From Bacteroidales bacterium (GTDB lineage Bacteria; Bacteroidota; Bacteroidia; Bacteroidales; Dysgonomonadaceae), in NCBI GenBank assembly GCA_012837345.1, contig DURL01000183.1, forward strand, positions 1-41,402: DNA of 41,402 nt, given 5' to 3'. The notes beneath the pieces were generated by a model. That model saw only the letters and a list, made by a program, of their open reading frames with translations, was not told where the DNA came from and did not search any database. Shown in pieces: positions 40,979-41,402 of the stretch. Made by a program: the position numbers and the translations under genes. The stretch's first letter is position 1. Every line of letters starts with the position of its first letter.

Positions 40979-41402
40979 ATGCTGGAAACCATACGCCGTT
41001 ACATAGAAACGGAAGAGCTGCTCACCCCGGGTGGACGCGTGATCGTAGGTCTGAGCGGCGGTGCTGACTCGATGGCACTGCTCGACCTGCTGACGTTGCT
41101 GGGGTACCAATGCGTGGCGGCACACTGTAATTTCCATCTGCGGGGTGAGGAATCGCAGCGGGATGCCGTCTTTGTGAGGAGATGGTGCAACGAGACCGAC
41201 ATCCCCTTGCAGTCGGTCGACTTTGACACACGGCAATATGCCGCGGAGCGGAAGCTCTCCATCGAGATGGCCGCACGTGAGCTGCGGTATGAATGGTTTG
41301 AGATCATCCGGCAACAACAGGATGCTGAGGCGATAGCCGTGGCACATCACCGTGACGACTCGGTGGAGACCCTTCTGCTCAACCTGATCCGTGGTACCGG
41401 CA
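40979..41402 (+). CDS. tilS: tRNA(Ile)-lysidine synthase, N-terminal part (cut by window edge)
   Basis: The start of an ATP-dependent enzyme that makes lysidine at the wobble position of tRNA-Ile(CAU), which lets it read AUA codons. About 141 codons are present; the gene runs off the right edge and is not in the ORF track because no stop is seen. Translation reads [38 protein letters not shown], with the PP-loop ATPase motif SGGADSMAL, followed by [20 protein letters not shown] and [22 protein letters not shown], all in agreement with the TilS N-terminal domain. It is divergent from pheS. Confidence 0.93.
   Translation, partial: MLETIRRYIETEELLTPGGRVIVGLSGGADSMALLDLLTLLGYQCVAAHCNFHLRGEESQRDAVFVRRWCNETDIPLQSVDFDTRQYAAERKLSIEMAARELRYEWFEIIRQQQDAEAIAVAHHRDDSVETLLLNLIRGTG

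Noticed and set aside
40829-41350. Upstream extension of pheS in the ORF track
   Set aside because: The 174 extra codons read through the divergent tilS gene and promoter; the PheS family N-terminus begins at 40828.

Overview
The window looks like a chromosomal segment of a member of the Bacteroidales, possibly of the Dysgonomonadaceae/Porphyromonadaceae side; the family-level placement is inference. The evidence is the recurrent Bacteroidota-type promoter (TTTG, 19 bp, TAnnTTTG) in front of many genes, weak use of Shine-Dalgarno sites, families typical of this phylum (DUF4492 beside cytochrome bd, DUF4831, DUF3467, short AMP nucleosidase, Bacteroidota ECF sigma/anti-sigma arrangement), and PyrK/PyrD and AsnA of the Bacteroidales kind. 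I see no rRNA, tRNA, CRISPR array, insertion sequence, phage or plasmid gene. Most of the window is ordinary core genome.

Layout. 1-2715 (minus strand): a TPR lipoprotein-like secreted protein, an ECF sigma factor, a one-pass membrane protein that is probably its anti-sigma, and a secreted Spy/CpxP-like protein. 2976-5537 (plus): prmA and a YidE/AspT-type transporter. 5733-8405: a DPE2-like 4-alpha-glucanotransferase with two starch-binding domains and a LacI-type palindrome in its promoter region; it converges on class II fructose-bisphosphate aldolase (minus). 9781-14452: alanine dehydrogenase, then an operon of DUF3467, DUF4492, cydA and cydB. 14596-19689: a tightly packed run of DUF3298 lipoprotein, rsmG, an MBL hydrolase and gcvP. 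19757-26217: lipoproteins of unknown role (one resembling a protease prodomain, one DUF4382, one SPOR), a PhnP-like hydrolase, a remarkable Trp/Tyr-rich then Ser/Arg-rich secreted protein, and an OmpP1/FadL-like porin.

26335-30280: panB, two back-to-back tandem repeat arrays that fill the whole space to a stand-alone HsdR-N nuclease-like gene, then AMP nucleosidase, holA and a lipoprotein glutathione peroxidase. 30281-31135 is a long AT-rich gap in front of an XRE regulator. 31717-35370: pyrK-pyrD, asnA and ung. 35390-36841 (minus): sufB standing alone, without sufC/sufD next to it. 37122-41402: YceI protein, then a minus-strand group of pheS, DUF4831 and a second DUF3298 lipoprotein, and the start of tilS running off the right edge.

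The genes cover translation and tRNA/rRNA modification, central carbon and glycogen metabolism, pyrimidine and asparagine synthesis, microaerobic respiration and envelope stress. No obvious new multi-gene system is present. The most unusual items are the tandem arrays at 27166-27333, the low-complexity secreted protein at 23274, the AT-rich regulatory gap at 30281-31135, and the putative LacI-type operator before the glucanotransferase.
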